From positions 2,025,001-2,089,000 of the forward strand of contig NC_065577.1 in the NCBI RefSeq assembly GCF_937616625.2: a DNA stretch of 64,000 bases, read 5' to 3'. The position numbers and the translations under genes are program-made. The stretch's first letter is position 1. Each line of letters starts with the position of its first letter. Shown here one piece after another: positions 11,401 to 24,100 of this stretch. The notes under the pieces were generated by a model, which was not told the DNA's origin, ran no database searches, and saw only the letters and a list, made by a program, of their open reading frames with translations. This stretch comes from Mercurialis annua. Taxonomy: Eukaryota; Streptophyta; Magnoliopsida; Malpighiales; Euphorbiaceae.

Positions 11401-14400
11401 GAAGGAAACATAGGTAATTCTAGTTAGAAAGGAAGCCTATTAAAGAAACCATTCAAGAGAATAAACAAGGCCCTATGGAAAGAAAATCCAAGGGAAAAAA
11501 ATTGCCTGATGCAATTTCTGTTTCTGCTGTGAAAACAACTACTGCTGCTATGAACAAAACTCACTGCTAACAGTTGGGTCACAAATGTTGTAGGGAAAAC
11601 ATCTAAAGCAGCTGGTTTTACGGGGAAAGGGCTGCAAAACAAAAATCTTACTAAGCCTCCAGATAAAGACAAATGAATTCAATTCATCTGTTCAAGTGAT
11701 TGGACTTCTAGCCTGTAATTTGGTTCAAACTCTCGTGTTTGTTTTTCATGCTATAGACAGTTTTGGCAGGTGGCAAATATTTTGGTTCATATAACTCTCT
11801 GTAGCTGTATTTTCAGTTTTATTGTTATGGAGATTGAAATTACAATCACTGGAACTCTCCGTACAGCTGGTTTTTTAGTTTATTTGATTCAGTCATTATG
11901 ACTTAGAACTGCTGCTTCTCTACATGATTTAGGTACTGTGTTTTGTTGGTATAGTTTGCTAGATTGGCACTTGCAGGCAATTCTATGTTTGTAGTCATTT
12001 TTGTTTGATTATTTTAGCAGGTTCTTGCACTTATAGTGGCCAAGATATTGTCTTGTATTAAGTTTTTTGACCAATAAATCTCTTTCGGTCGACTTACTAA
12101 AAAAGGTATAGAATCTTAAATCATCTATCATTATTTTACAAGCAAAAAAAACCACTGAGATTGGTTCTGACATCTAAAAAGATTAAAGCAAGAGGTAACT
12201 AGATATTTTCATCAATCCAGTAGCCTAGCTGTCCATTAGCAAATGAAAATTTAAAAACCTACTTTCGTTCTTTCCCTCCCCTGGGGAGAAAAGGAAATAT
12301 TATGTCAGAGAACTTGCCAATTTGTTTTATATTCATATTTCATCATTCTCAATTATGCCAATTCCTTCAATGAACCATCAAAAACAAAAGACATAAAAGT
12401 TTCCGCTATACATAAAAGGATAAATTGAAAGAATAAAGCTCATATACAGCACAAAGGTGAAATTTAGCACATCCATTGCATTGTGTAAGCAATACCTGGA
12501 CCCAGTCAATAGTTCAGCTTCAAACTGGTTAGGAGTCAGCATTGAAGCTACTGGGACGACCTAACATGAAGTTTTAACAAATTGTCTCACTATAACATTA
12601 AGTATAATTTAAAATTACTGTAAATCATAAGATATATACACCAAGTGCAGCTGCATGATCGAGATTTATCATTCATATCAAAAGCCAATTGCATGACATT
12701 GATATTACTCAATGACGACAAAGTAAAATCATGTTGTCTCAAAAGATTAATATATTAACGTCAATTCTAAAGAAAATGATAATGATTTGTAGGCTTAATT
12801 GCTTTAAAAATTACAAACTTTAGCGTGATTTGCAATTTTAACATGAACTTTCAATTTTGGCAACGTCGGACGACTTTTAAAATTTTGCAAATCAAGTGAT
12901 ATTTCGTCAAAAAAATGCTGATTTGGACGCAGGAGAAGTGTTTATTCTGGTATCCACATCAGCATTTTTTGACGGAATACTGCTCGGTGTTTGAAATTTC
13001 AAAGAAATGGAAGTTCATGTATTAAATTGCCAAAACTGAAAGAACATGTTAAATTGCAAAACACGCTAAAGTTCATGATTTTTAAAGCAATTAAGCCTAA
13101 TTTGTATTTCAAAATCTAAACAAAGAAGGCTCACCTTTTCACGATATACAGCCACCAGCTCTTGTGGAACATAAAGCTTTCCTTCATCACCCATTACTGG
13201 ATCACAAACTAGGCAACAAAAGGAAAGTAACATTACTTCAATCAAAATTATATACAAACAAATTTATATAATAATTTACGTAAAAAGCAAAGGTACCAAA
13301 GCTAAAATGTCCCATTCAAAAATAAAGAGCTAAAATGACAAAGTTTTCTGCTAATTGATTGATGTGATACACAAAACTTCATCACAAGTAATTTATATTA
13401 AACCAACTACATTCAGGAAAGCAGAAAAATTAGCTTTTTGTTTGTTTCTTTTCTCCTCTTGGGGACAAGATAGAAACAAATTCAAATGGCAATCACTTTT
13501 TCTACTTCAGCAAAATACTTGCCATGCATTCAGGTAGCACAGACATTGGAACTTCTATTTATTTTAGCATCCTTTTGGGGACTAGATAAGATGGAAGCAA
13601 ACTTAAAAAAGTAACGACATCTCTATTTTATGATGTACTTACCATATGTGAGCTTTGGATTTATGGATCGAAGCTTATTGACTACTTCCAATATAGTATT
13701 CAAAAATGAAACTGAACCAATATAACCTGGCAAATACAATAACAATAACTGAGCTAAGCCACAGAGAAACGGAAGAACACTCTAATCAAAATTTGGTAAT
13801 CACGTTGATTAGAACTTTTATTATGGTCGACACCTACCAGTAAAAACTCATTTTAACAGAAAAGAATGGGCAAATGAACCAACATACCAGTTAACAAATG
13901 AGTATAATACAGTAAGTCGTTTCCTTCAAGGCCTTCAATTAGATCATGTAATTGTTGTCCATTTAAAACTTGGCCTTTAAAGGATGGGTATCCTGCCACA
14001 ACATAATGATTAACCAAACATAAATCCACCTATAATTAAACCCGGAATCATGCCTGAACTTATACAGATTGATAGATGACATCGCACCGTATATCAGGCC
14101 TCAGAGTTCTGAGACTGTTTGAGTGAAGTAGTATAAGCTGCTTGCCTGTATGATTTGAGAATTGTACTGAATTGATTGGATCAACATCAAAACCTAGAAG
14201 CTGTAGGGGAAAGACAGCCGACTTATTGCCAACATATCCCTGAAAGAAGAAACATATAAACTGGAAGGTGAGATGGATAGATCTAGGATCATGCCATAGA
14301 ATTAACAAAGAACTGTTCTATTGGGAGGAACGCACACTAGCTGTAAAAGATAAAGCTTTCTGTTAGAAGGTCCAATTGACATTTCATATTGAATTGAGAA

Positions 14401-16228
14401 CCCAAAGATAGGTAGAAGATGAAAAAATCAGTTTCCAGTACGTTTCCTCCCTGGGATTAGGGTCCACTTTTCTTCCATTTAAGCCAGTTCAAGTCTCTTC
14501 TCAGAGAGATATATGATAACTGTGTTTGAAAGTCATATAATTCATGACGTCGACGACCTAAAGGATATCATGCTATAGTTATCAAAGTCCATTTGTTGTG
14601 CATTCAAGGAACACATATGTCTGTAAGCACTAAATTTAATAAATGCAAGTTTAGTAGATTAGCTATGTTTTTAATTGATTTCACCAAGCCACATTGGGGG
14701 CACATGCATTTGTTCCCTTTAGTTTATACTCTCATTAGTTAGAGATTTTACGATGTTTTGGATCATATTTGTAGTGCACCAACGTAGAATGACCAAAATA
14801 AACTACCACTTCGTTTACATAGGCATTGCGCAATAAACAGGGTACAAGTTAAACTTGCAACAAAGAGAATGTGTGAATATCATACAGCATAGTTCCACCT
14901 TCCCAGTTTGAAAGATTACAAAACTCTGTTGCTTTTGTCATACATACTCAAATAATTTTTTCCAAATGAGAATCAACTAAAACCAATCCCACATCTGACT
15001 TGTATATTAGGACAAGGAGAGATTAGACTAGAACCGTACCCAAATTTGATTATTCCTCATGGAAAGTTAATTATGATTTAATTCGACCTTCATTTGTTGG
15101 AAGCAACAACTTAATTTTGTACCTTCGCCATCCTCCAATAAGTTTTTCAATATGAACATTTAACAAAATCAATCCTCATCCACAAGTATCATGACAAAGA
15201 GACATATGCAAATAGCATAACGTACAATGATGAATGATGAAATTACCTAATTTTGTCATTCATCATCTTAAATAGTCTTTTAAATATAAATCTAATAAAA
15301 CCAATTCCAACATCCACAAATATCACAGCAAAGATAGATTTTAATAATACCATGTCCATACATAACCATTCCACATGGAAAGATAATTTACGACAAGTTT
15401 CCACCTTCAACTAATTACCTAACTTTTTCTCTTCCATAATTTTTAAGCAATGACTGCAAAGGAGAATCCAATAAATTTGCTGATAAGTGAAAGAACTTTA
15501 TTAAATCATATTCAATAATTAAATCATTTTCTTGAGTTATATTCCTACTTCTCCTCTACGAATTTATTTTCTTTCCCCATTTTATCCCCTTCATCCCATT
15601 ATGTCCTCAAAAGCATGGCACACGCGCACACATATAACCCTTCCTCTCCTTATCATTATACTCGATTGAAAAAGAATTCCATTCACTAATTTTCTTTAAC
15701 CTAACTTCTACAATCACATAAAACTAACCTACACCTAATCACGCACAACTTTTTCCACAGCAAAAACACACATTACGTCTAATTCTACTCACCAATTAAA
15801 TTTAGCAATCTCACAACAACAAAATTAAACATAAAATTAAATTAAATAAACAAAACTTGAATTTAATTTAATTTAAAGAGCAAAAACTAAATTGAACACC
15901 TGAACAGTATGGGATTGAATACTGAGAACACGGCCAGTCTCTGAAGGAATAGCCAATGACAAAATCGGAGGAGCCATTTTCAACTTCCTTGAGCTGATCG
16001 ATCTGCAAATTAATTCAAAAAACGAAAAAAAAAACAGTAGATTAATTCAAATTCAAATTTCAAGTTCGGTTTAAATCAAATTCAAAAACATAAACATCTA
16101 ATTCAATTCAAATCAGTAATAAATTCGCGAGTCAACTGAATAATTTACCTAGAAATGAGAGTGTTTTCAAACGGAGAAGCTCTGAATAAAAGGCGACGAC
16201 TGATAATAAACGAACTTTTTATCAGCAT
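8497..16228 (-). CDS. SOS4: pyridoxal kinase, SOS4 type, 13 coding exons
   Basis: Phosphorylates pyridoxal, pyridoxine and pyridoxamine with ATP in the vitamin B6 salvage route (known for the family). Exons in transcript order: 16228-16149, 16002-15900, 14239-14146, 13992-13888, 13726-13643, 13208-13135, 12560-12496, 10872-10809, 10071-10006, 9705-9649, 9474-9430, 9330-9277, 8637-8497; all phases join. The ATG at 15977 gives a 308-residue kinase beginning [11 protein letters not shown]; the upstream ATG at 16228 is in frame through a spliced leader and gives 343 residues. In the short form, DPVMGDEG lies at about 123-130, LTPNQFE follows, and GTGD, with the catalytic Asp, lies at about 230-233. 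The C-terminus [15 protein letters not shown] is also family-typical. One intron (13993-14145) has a GC donor. The intron at 12561-13134 holds a MITE and the intron at 10873-12495 a probable retroelement. Identification is strong; subcellular targeting is inferred. Confidence 0.95.
11295..12110 (+). mobile_element. possible 5'-truncated retroelement in kinase intron
   Basis: An 0.8-kb block with different composition from the surrounding intron ends CAATAAATCTCTTTCGGTCG followed by a short A run, as LINE-like 3' ends do. The edges ggtctagaatc (near 11278) and ggtatagaatc (near 12105) look like an imperfect target duplication. No reverse transcriptase is visible. Confidence 0.35.
12792..13097. 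mobile_element. Mutator-type MITE, family D copy 1, in kinase intron
   Basis: Arms GGCTTAATTGCTTTAAAAAT and complement AGGCTTAATTGCTTTAAAAA. Flanks tgatttgta and taatttgta are an 8/9 duplication. It ends 37 bases from the exon at 13135-13208. Confidence 0.78.
13993..14145 (-). other. GC-AG intron in the pyridoxal kinase gene
   Basis: The exon at 14239-14146 ends CAT ACA G and is followed by GCAAGC, not GT. The acceptor is GGCAG before 13992. Using this GC donor gives the conserved junction SNHTG-YPSFKG, and no GT nearby keeps the frame. The donor AG|GCAAG fits the strict consensus known for plant GC-AG introns. Confidence 0.85.
16149..16228 (-). CDS. alternative first coding exon of the pyridoxal kinase (targeting-peptide-like)
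   Basis: This 80-base exon starts with an ATG after an in-frame upstream stop and ends at a good donor (AG|GTAAAT). Spliced to the acceptor TTTGCAG at 16003-16009 it runs in frame through eight more codons into the kinase ATG at 15977. The added 35 residues begin [18 protein letters not shown] and are rich in Ser and Arg with almost no acidic residues, as plastid or mitochondrial transit peptides are. If transcription or translation starts downstream, the same segment would be 5' leader. The frame continuity is seen; targeting is inference. Confidence 0.65.
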
Positions 16229-16559
16229 AGAAAAAGAGTAGAATATAACTGAAGATTTTTTGAGCTGCGTGGATATTTTTGTTTATTAATTAAATTATTG
16301 AATTATATAGCAGATTTTGAGAGACGTCGGATTGTGTGTGTAATTACAGTAATGGGGCTATAAGGTTGTTGGGTATAGTAAAGTCAGAGGAGTAAATTTA
16401 AGTTGAAAGTAAGGGTAGTTTAGAGACATTACTGGACTAGATCTCTGAGGCTCCTATCATGGTTAGAGGAAAAAGAGTTTCATTTTGCTCCCTGAAGTTG
16501 ACATAAAAAATTACATAAGATCAAATTTGTGTTTTTAAACAAAAAATACATATTTTGGT

Positions 16560-16744
16560 TCGTTTTACCTCTTCAAATGAATTGGCAATATCGAAAATTC
16601 GAGCGGTTGAAATTGAAGCAGCTACGTTCGAAATAACAGAAAAAACAACAACGGCTGGAATGGGAGAGTCAGAGTCGAAAAGAGGATTCCTCACTTCTTT
16701 CTCTCATTCAAAACCGTGCATGAGATTTGCGACTACACTTAATG
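16560..16744 (-). pseudogene. probable mitochondrial DNA insert with group II intron domain V-like piece
   Basis: At 16711-16728 the complement reads AAATCTCATGCACGGTTT, matching the 3' half of the domain V hairpin of plant organelle group II introns. The rest of the block has the same higher GC content as the adjoining rRNA fragment and was probably transferred with it. Its exact organelle source is not recognised. Confidence 0.45.
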
Positions 16745-16860
16745 GTTTAAGCCGCTGTTCCTATTTCCTCGCTGATCCATCATGCAAAAGATAGGCCGTT
16801 AGAGTAAGTGCGCTTTACTAATACAATAAAGGCTCCGCTTAAACAACTCCTTCGACTGAA
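16745..16860 (-). pseudogene. mitochondrial large-subunit rRNA fragment in nuclear DNA
   Basis: Read on the plus strand, this patch contains CTCGCTGATCCATCATGCAA and, further on, GTAAGTGCGC and AACAACTCCTTCGACTGA, which I recognise as the complement of a conserved part of plant mitochondrial 26S rRNA (equivalent to the bacterial 23S stretch with GTCGCTGACCCATTATAC). It is about 110 bases, with substitutions and small deletions, so not functional. Base composition is clearly less AT-rich than the flanks. Identification is from memory of the rRNA consensus. Confidence 0.62.
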
Positions 16861-16955
16861 GTGAGTTAAGGTCTTTCCGAGTTCGGTCTTCTTAAATTAA
16901 TGAGTTTAGGAGTTCACGAATTAAGTCAGACCAAACCACTATTTCTTTCCTAGAG

Positions 16956-17210
16956 CTAAGAAGCTAAGCCATATCGCAATTTCTGTATATAACCATTTCT
17001 CTGTAGTAAGAAAGCCTGATCAGATAGGCGGATGGAAGCAAGAAAACGGTTAGCAATCAAATCCATTTCTCGATTTAATTGAAGCATAAAATTCATTTTT
17101 TTGTACAAATTTTGATAAATAAATTGAACATTGTATAAAAATTGGAGCTTAGAGAGCTGAAAGTTGTTAGATAATTTGGAGTTGGAGGCAAAACGGATGA
17201 AAATGTCCAT
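16956..17210 (-). other. 84-codon ORF next to the organelle-derived patch, not recognised
   Basis: The ORF begins MDIFIRFASNSK and ends IQKLRYGLAS. No domain is recognised. It directly follows the mitochondrial-like patch and could be part of the same insert or chance. No promoter or splice context supports expression. Confidence 0.2.
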
Positions 17211-17712
17211 CTTAACAATATATATTTTTCAACAAATTTAATTCATTTAACTTTTTGTACCAAATTAAGAAACAAAACGAAATTTTATTTATTTTTGGAA
17301 TCTTTCACAAATAGTTTGAGGATGACTCGGGTTTATTCAAGACTATGAACTTTCTTTTTATATAGTTTTATAATTTTTATTAAAAGGCCAGTAAATATAA
17401 TTACCTATACATTATTTTTTATCCATTTACTTTCACATAAGTATTGATGGTTTAAAATGAGTTATAAAGTACTTTATTTGTTTTTTTATTGTGCTCAATT
17501 GAATTTTAAAACATGTCATTAAAAAAAGAACTATACATAAGTCGATTGAAGAAATTCAATAGAGCAACCTTAGTTAGAACATAGTTTTTTTTATGGTCAG
17601 TGAATTTTTTAGGATAAATTAGTCAGAAATAATAACGATGATATAAATTTCAAAATTAGTAGCTGATTTAGTTAAGAAAATAGATTGAAAAATGAGAATC
17701 TTAAAAAAAAAA

Positions 17713-18123
17713 AGCAAATTACTCTAAACCCCCCCTTACGTTTGTCATAATTCACAGTTTGATACCCCTTATTTGAAAATCAAACAATTTGGTACCTCAA
17801 TTTTAATTTTATAAACTATAAGGCCCTTCTGTTAGTTCCGTTACTAATTTGAAATTTACTTTCAAACGATTTAACACTTAAGTCTCAATTATATAAGCGA
17901 TTTGGTATCTCATTTTCAATTATGTAAATAATTTGGTACTTCATTTTCAAACGATTTGGTACCTCACATTTCATTCCGTTAACGATTTAGTACATATATC
18001 TAACAGAAGGGTCTTATAACTTATAAAATCAAAATGAAAATACCGAATCGTTTAATTTTTAATTAATGGATTACAAACTGTGAACTATGACAAATGAAGG
18101 GAGCTTAGAATAATTTACTCTAA
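17713..18123. mobile_element. MITE, family B copy 1
   Basis: Arms GCAAATTACTCTAAACCCCC and, in complement, GAGTAAATTATTCTAAGCTC. The interior has repeated 'gatttggtacctca' motifs in both directions. Other copies are at 38034, 47365, 58547 and 60075. Confidence 0.75.
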
Positions 18124-21100
18124 AAAAATCAGCTAATGGGTCCAGAGAGGATTTGCTGGAAGGTACTGTACCGTAACATTTTATGGCTTGTAGGATGCAG
18201 CTGACGTGTCATGCAATATGAAAAATAACCACCACTTCATTCAAATAAATGCATGAAGATTTGATGGAGACTTGATGTAATTAGAAAATTAATTAATAGT
18301 AGTAAACATTTCTGCTATACATTAATATTTACATTTTTATTATATACTTCCTTATTTTAAATATAGACCGTTTGGATAAATATACAAATTTCAAAAATAT
18401 ATTTTAATTTCAATATAAAAAAAGACATAAATTATTCATCAAGAAAAAGAGAGAGAAGGAGATTCAAATTCTCGATTGTGGAGAATGTCATAAGCATTCA
18501 TATCGTAAAATCAATTTTCGACAGAATAAATAATACATATATAACATAATCATAATCATATTATAATACTAAATTCAATTTCAACTATGTTATTTATATC
18601 CATGATAATTTTTTACTTATAACATATTTTATATGTGCAATTAATAAAAATAATGATAGTTGAAAATACTAGAAAATACTTAGTTTTGTAATTTAGTAAT
18701 CTAAATTAGAAAATTTATTTTCAAAAAGGGAGAAACACTTTTTTTTTTATCAAAAAAGTAGTATATTAGAATTAAGGTCAAGATGGCTCCATTGCTATTT
18801 GCTAGTGACCCAAATGGTCAAAAATGGATCCATACCCACATGACCATTTGGCTAATTTCTGGCCCATATGAGCTGCCATGGGACACAGAAATATCTCTGT
18901 TTTTGTATGTAATTAATTAGTGGTGTTAATGAGATAAATAAAAGACTAGCTTAATTAGTTAATTCAGAAATATACCATTTTGTTGGAATGTTGATGATAA
19001 ATTGTTGTAGTTATAGCATATTTGATCTGTAAAATTACACATACACATTCATTTTATATTAAACATCCCCAATAAAATAACTAGATAGTAATCCCTTATT
19101 TAGAGAGATAAAGAAACCGAGTAACTATTAAAATTGTTCAAAAACTAAGTAATGAGGTGAGATTTTAAAAATTAATTTAATATATTTAATAAGAATATTA
19201 AGTATCAAACATAGTCGAAGCGGACATACATTTTATTCTGTATGTGGGATTCTGGATGATATCTGCAAATAGTGATTTAGTAGACGAACATTTTATCTGA
19301 GAGATGTCGATTTAGACTTATTTTATAATTGAAAATACATATGATACTTAAAAAAACAAAAAGCACATATATAGCTTCAAAAATTTAAAAACCTAATATA
19401 AGAATGTATCTATTTTTAAATAACATTTGCTATTCTTAACTAAATATGTAGCATTAATATTAACTAGTACAAATATATTTTACCTTCATTTTGAGTCTTT
19501 TCTATATGAAAACACATGAATTATGAGTGATCCAAGAAGGAAGAGCACATGGGTTTTATAAGGGTTTTAATTACCTTCATCATCTTTAATAAACCATGTG
19601 GTGGAAAATGAATGAGAGAAGAATGACATTCCGGCATAAATAATTAAATTAAATTTTATTCATTAAAATTAAATAGACTAATTTATTTATAATTTTATAT
19701 CAATAATTTTTTTTTTCTCGATTTAAATTTTTATAAGAAAAATATATTAGAAAATTTACAAATTTGATAAAATTGATCAATACAATAGAATAAAAAAATT
19801 ACGGTTAAGTCCAATCATATCCAAACCGTATTTACAAATAAAAAGTTTAACTGATAAAAATATAGTACTATTCTATACTTTAAATTATTTTAATGATATA
19901 CTAGTCCATATTTTAAAAAATAAGTTATATTTTTTATAACAATGTATATAAAATTTATTAAGTTTTTTATAATAACATAAAATTTGATAGAAAGCTTTTT
20001 TATTTATTTTTTAAATTTTAGAATAATTTACATATCATAAACAAAAAATTTAGAAGACATTTCACATTTATCGATTAGAATATTCATTTTATTTGATGTT
20101 TGGATATAATTGATCCAAATCATAAAATTACTGGATCAAATGGACAAAAAAAATATTTATTTTATATTTGTCAATCTTTTCTAATAATATATAATAATTA
20201 TTCACATTTTTTTTTATCATAATTGATTTTAAGAAAATCTAATTTAGTAGATTAAGTTAGATATATTTATTTTTGAGGTATATAGAAATTTATGAACCAT
20301 AAATGAAGGTACATGGGTCTAGGTCATTTTACCTCGAAGGAATATTATTTAGACACAAAGACAGACTACTGACACTAGCCCTATTTTGGCACCAACAAGG
20401 ACACAGGACACTTTTGCTAGCTAGCATTGTCCGTTATTATTTTAATTTTCTAAGTATAAACATTAATTTAATTTTAACTCAAAAGTATATAAGTATAATC
20501 ACGTTGTTAATTATTTTTTTAATTGTTGGAATTAGGATAATTTTAGTGCACTTATCCGTACTTTTTGTTCTTTCTTTGACCATAATCACCACAATTGGAC
20601 TTTATTAATTTACTAATTTAATATTTTTCTATTAGATTTAGTATTAGCTTTCTCTCATGGAAAGATATATGGACCAACATTTGGTATCTAACTAGAAGAC
20701 TTATTTTACAGATAATACATGATACAATATGCATAAGAATTTGATTTCATCTTTATAGCAACTAAATAATCAACTTGCATAATCATATACATGAAGGTTT
20801 TGAGCTAGTTTTTTTTTCTTTTATAACATAAAGGTTTTGGGTTAGTTAGTTAATGTTTAAATTTCAAAAAGTATTTGATGTACAATAACAAAATTGGTTG
20901 ACCTTATTAACTATCATAAAGAAAATTTTATTAGCATATTGCATTACCGTAAGTAAATTCAGTGGCGGAAAAATGCACGGGCGGAGTCATGCGTTCGCCT
21001 TAGTCGGAAGTGCAAATATTTTTTTAAAAAATATCTGATTCTAAACTATATCTTGATTGGTATGAAAAAATTGTTGAGGAAGACGAAAAGAAAAAGGAGG

Positions 21101-24100
21101 ATAAAAATGATAGATTTGTTGTTCCACTTTTATCTCCATGCTTAAATATATATAGTTAGAGTGATTTGTCGCGGGCACATTATTTGTTATGACAATATCT
21201 TAGAATTTAATTCTTAAACTACACAAAATCACCTTTTTGAAAATAGGCTAATCACTCAAAAAAAAATCACTTTTAACCCCTTTTGTAATTATACCCCGAC
21301 GTAGAATTTTTTTCAATTTTATTCTTATTTATTTTTTTGTGTTTCAATTGTACCTCCAAAGCATTAAATTGACCTCTTTTTACTTAAAATAAAGTTTAAA
21401 ATAATCCTTCATTTTTAGTTTATATTTCAATTAGACCCTAATATTATTAATAATATAAAAAATGAAAGATTATTTTAAACTTTTTTTTCTAAATAAAAAG
21501 AGGTTAATTTAATACTTTGGGATACAATTGAAACATAAAAACCTAAATTAGGATAAAATTGAATTTTTTTTACATCAGAATATAATTGCAATAGGAGTTA
21601 AAGGTGAGGAGATTTTGTGTGATTAAGCCTTGAAAATATTAAAAGATTATAGAGTGGACTTCCTTTAATGTAGGAATTGTTTGATATCAAACATTTCATC
21701 TAATTAGTAGCCAAGTGATAAATCTCAGCATATTGGTACTATTATTTAATACTAGAATTACTCATAAGAAGAATTTTAGTAAAAAGTGCAATAATAAGCT
21801 AAAATTAAGAGAAAAACAAATCTTGAGCACGGGTTAAAGATTCTCGGAACGAATTGAATTTAAGCTAGTGATTCATGAAAAAACGTATTAAATTAAGCAA
21901 ATTACGTTCCTCAATCTAAATAATAAGCCGGTTGAGAGTCGGTTCCATCACCAATTTTAGTTGCTAGTCCGACACCCCGGTTTGTTCTCTATGGCCGATT
22001 CGAGGCCGGACGAATTCACAAATGAATAAAACTATTCGGATTGATAAAAGGGATAAAATATCATATGTAGAAACAAGAGAAAGAAAATATTAGGGTTCAA
22101 TTATTCCTAAAATTACGCAATATAAGATTGATGATGTTAGTGGTAGTGATTGATCCACGGCTTTATAAATTGAAAAACAAAATGGAAGTCTCAATCATAT
22201 CTAGTATGACCATGTAGCTACTTGGTGTTGGTTTGTACATTTCAAAAGCAAAAACAAAACATATTTCAGCATCCAAAATATTAAATGCCATCATGTGGTG
22301 TGATTGACCACAATCATTTTCGATTGAGATATGTCATCTACGAAAAACCCTTCACATGGTTGGTAATATTAGTATACATGTAATTATCTACACATGTTTC
22401 AACTTTTACATTTTCATCATATAATTGCAATTAGGGTTTTATTGCCCTTCTTCTCTCTTTGTAGTTCCTTTGCTTTTTGTGGGGTTTGAGAAGTTAAAAA
22501 TACCCTAAATTAATAAATAAAAAAAAAACTAAACTAAAATAAATGATTTATGGCCAAAAGTAAACAATATAAAACGATTAAAAAATTATTAAATAAATTA
22601 AGTGAAACACTGACGGGTGCAGAATTTTTATTCGAGAAACTAGAGAAGATAAAATTTTGACCAAATAAAACAGCGAGGCTTAAGTTTTTCTATGACTAAG
22701 GAATTATATATTTTTTGTACCGCAGTTACCATTGTTTATTTTTATAATTTAATAACTAAATTCTAATTTTTTCAATAATGATAGATCAATTCTCAATGAA
22801 TTCAGGCAAATTATCGCTTAGGTGGTAGATTAAAATCACAAGATTTTTTCGTTGCTAGATAAGAAATTATGACCGAGATTGCGATAGTAGTTTTTGAAAA
22901 ATAAAATATAAGCTGGATTTTCAAAATGGAACTAATAAAACAACAATAATTGATTTGTAAAAGCTTATAATTTGTAAACACAAAAACAAATAACCTGAAA
23001 ATATTATTTTTCTAATTGTTTATTCTAAAAGACAACTAAACAACATGAATGAAATCAATAGTTACGGAAACAGAAAAACAAATCAAAGCGATTGATTTTT
23101 TTAAAAGATAGACAGTCCAGGCAGCTGAGCTATCTTTGGAAAATCTCTATCTAACTATGAGAAGCGAACTCCTACTTTCGCATCCCTAACTTGTTCTCCC
23201 GATGAATATTATGAAAATAATTAACGATTGACAGTCAGAAAAAACGGTTGCTCACTCTACCCTTTTTAGTGTTGTCTCAAGAATAATAAGTTAATAAAAT
23301 TGGAAACCAATCAATTAGTACCAAAATTTAGAGTTATAAGATTTTAAACTTAAATATCAATTGATTTTACAATAAAGTACGAGACTCAAAATTCAAATTT
23401 TATTCCACACAATTAACAAGAAAACAAAAATATGACCAATATAACTCTTTTCTTTGTGATAATATGTTTCGAAAGATTTGATATGACAATGAGAGGACTC
23501 CATGAGGCATATATATAATGTATGGTTTTGAAAGAAACTACACACATAAAAAGATCTCTACGCACAAATAAACTCCATATTTTTACAGAGGATTTTCAGG
23601 TTGAAGTTCGTGTGCACGTGCAAACATGTGTGTGAATATTTGGAAGCTCGCATATGCACACAAATATTCACACGTGCCCACATGCATGTGTGATCTTTGT
23701 TAAATTAATTTAGATTCAGAGCAGTAATTAATAGTTTAGTATATGTTAATATTAATATATACTATATAGTATTGAAAACATGAAAAGTGATTAGGGTAAA
23801 ATGTGACACCATGTGAATTCTAGTCAACTTATTCACTACTAGTTCTACTCCTTTCTCCAAGAAAATTTCTATTATCTCAAACAATAATGATGACCCTTTT
23901 ACTCGTAAGAAATCATAACTATTCTTTAAATAGTAAGAAAATTTACTGAAATTTAGCTCGAAAATTTAACAAAATGCATGTTGATTTTAAACTATATAAG
24001 GAATTTATTTTTTAATTTAATCTTCTAATTTAGATTTATATTTTAAATTAATCAAAATTTCAAGCCAGATAATATTGAAAAATCAATCTCTATAAAATAT

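Noticed and set aside
13066..13257. 63-codon ORF as a separate gene
   Set aside because: It is the kinase exon with DPVMGDEG read on into flanking introns and a MITE.
20303..20608. 101-codon ORF on the plus strand
   Set aside because: AT-rich, hydrophobic, no domain, no splice or promoter context. Likely chance.
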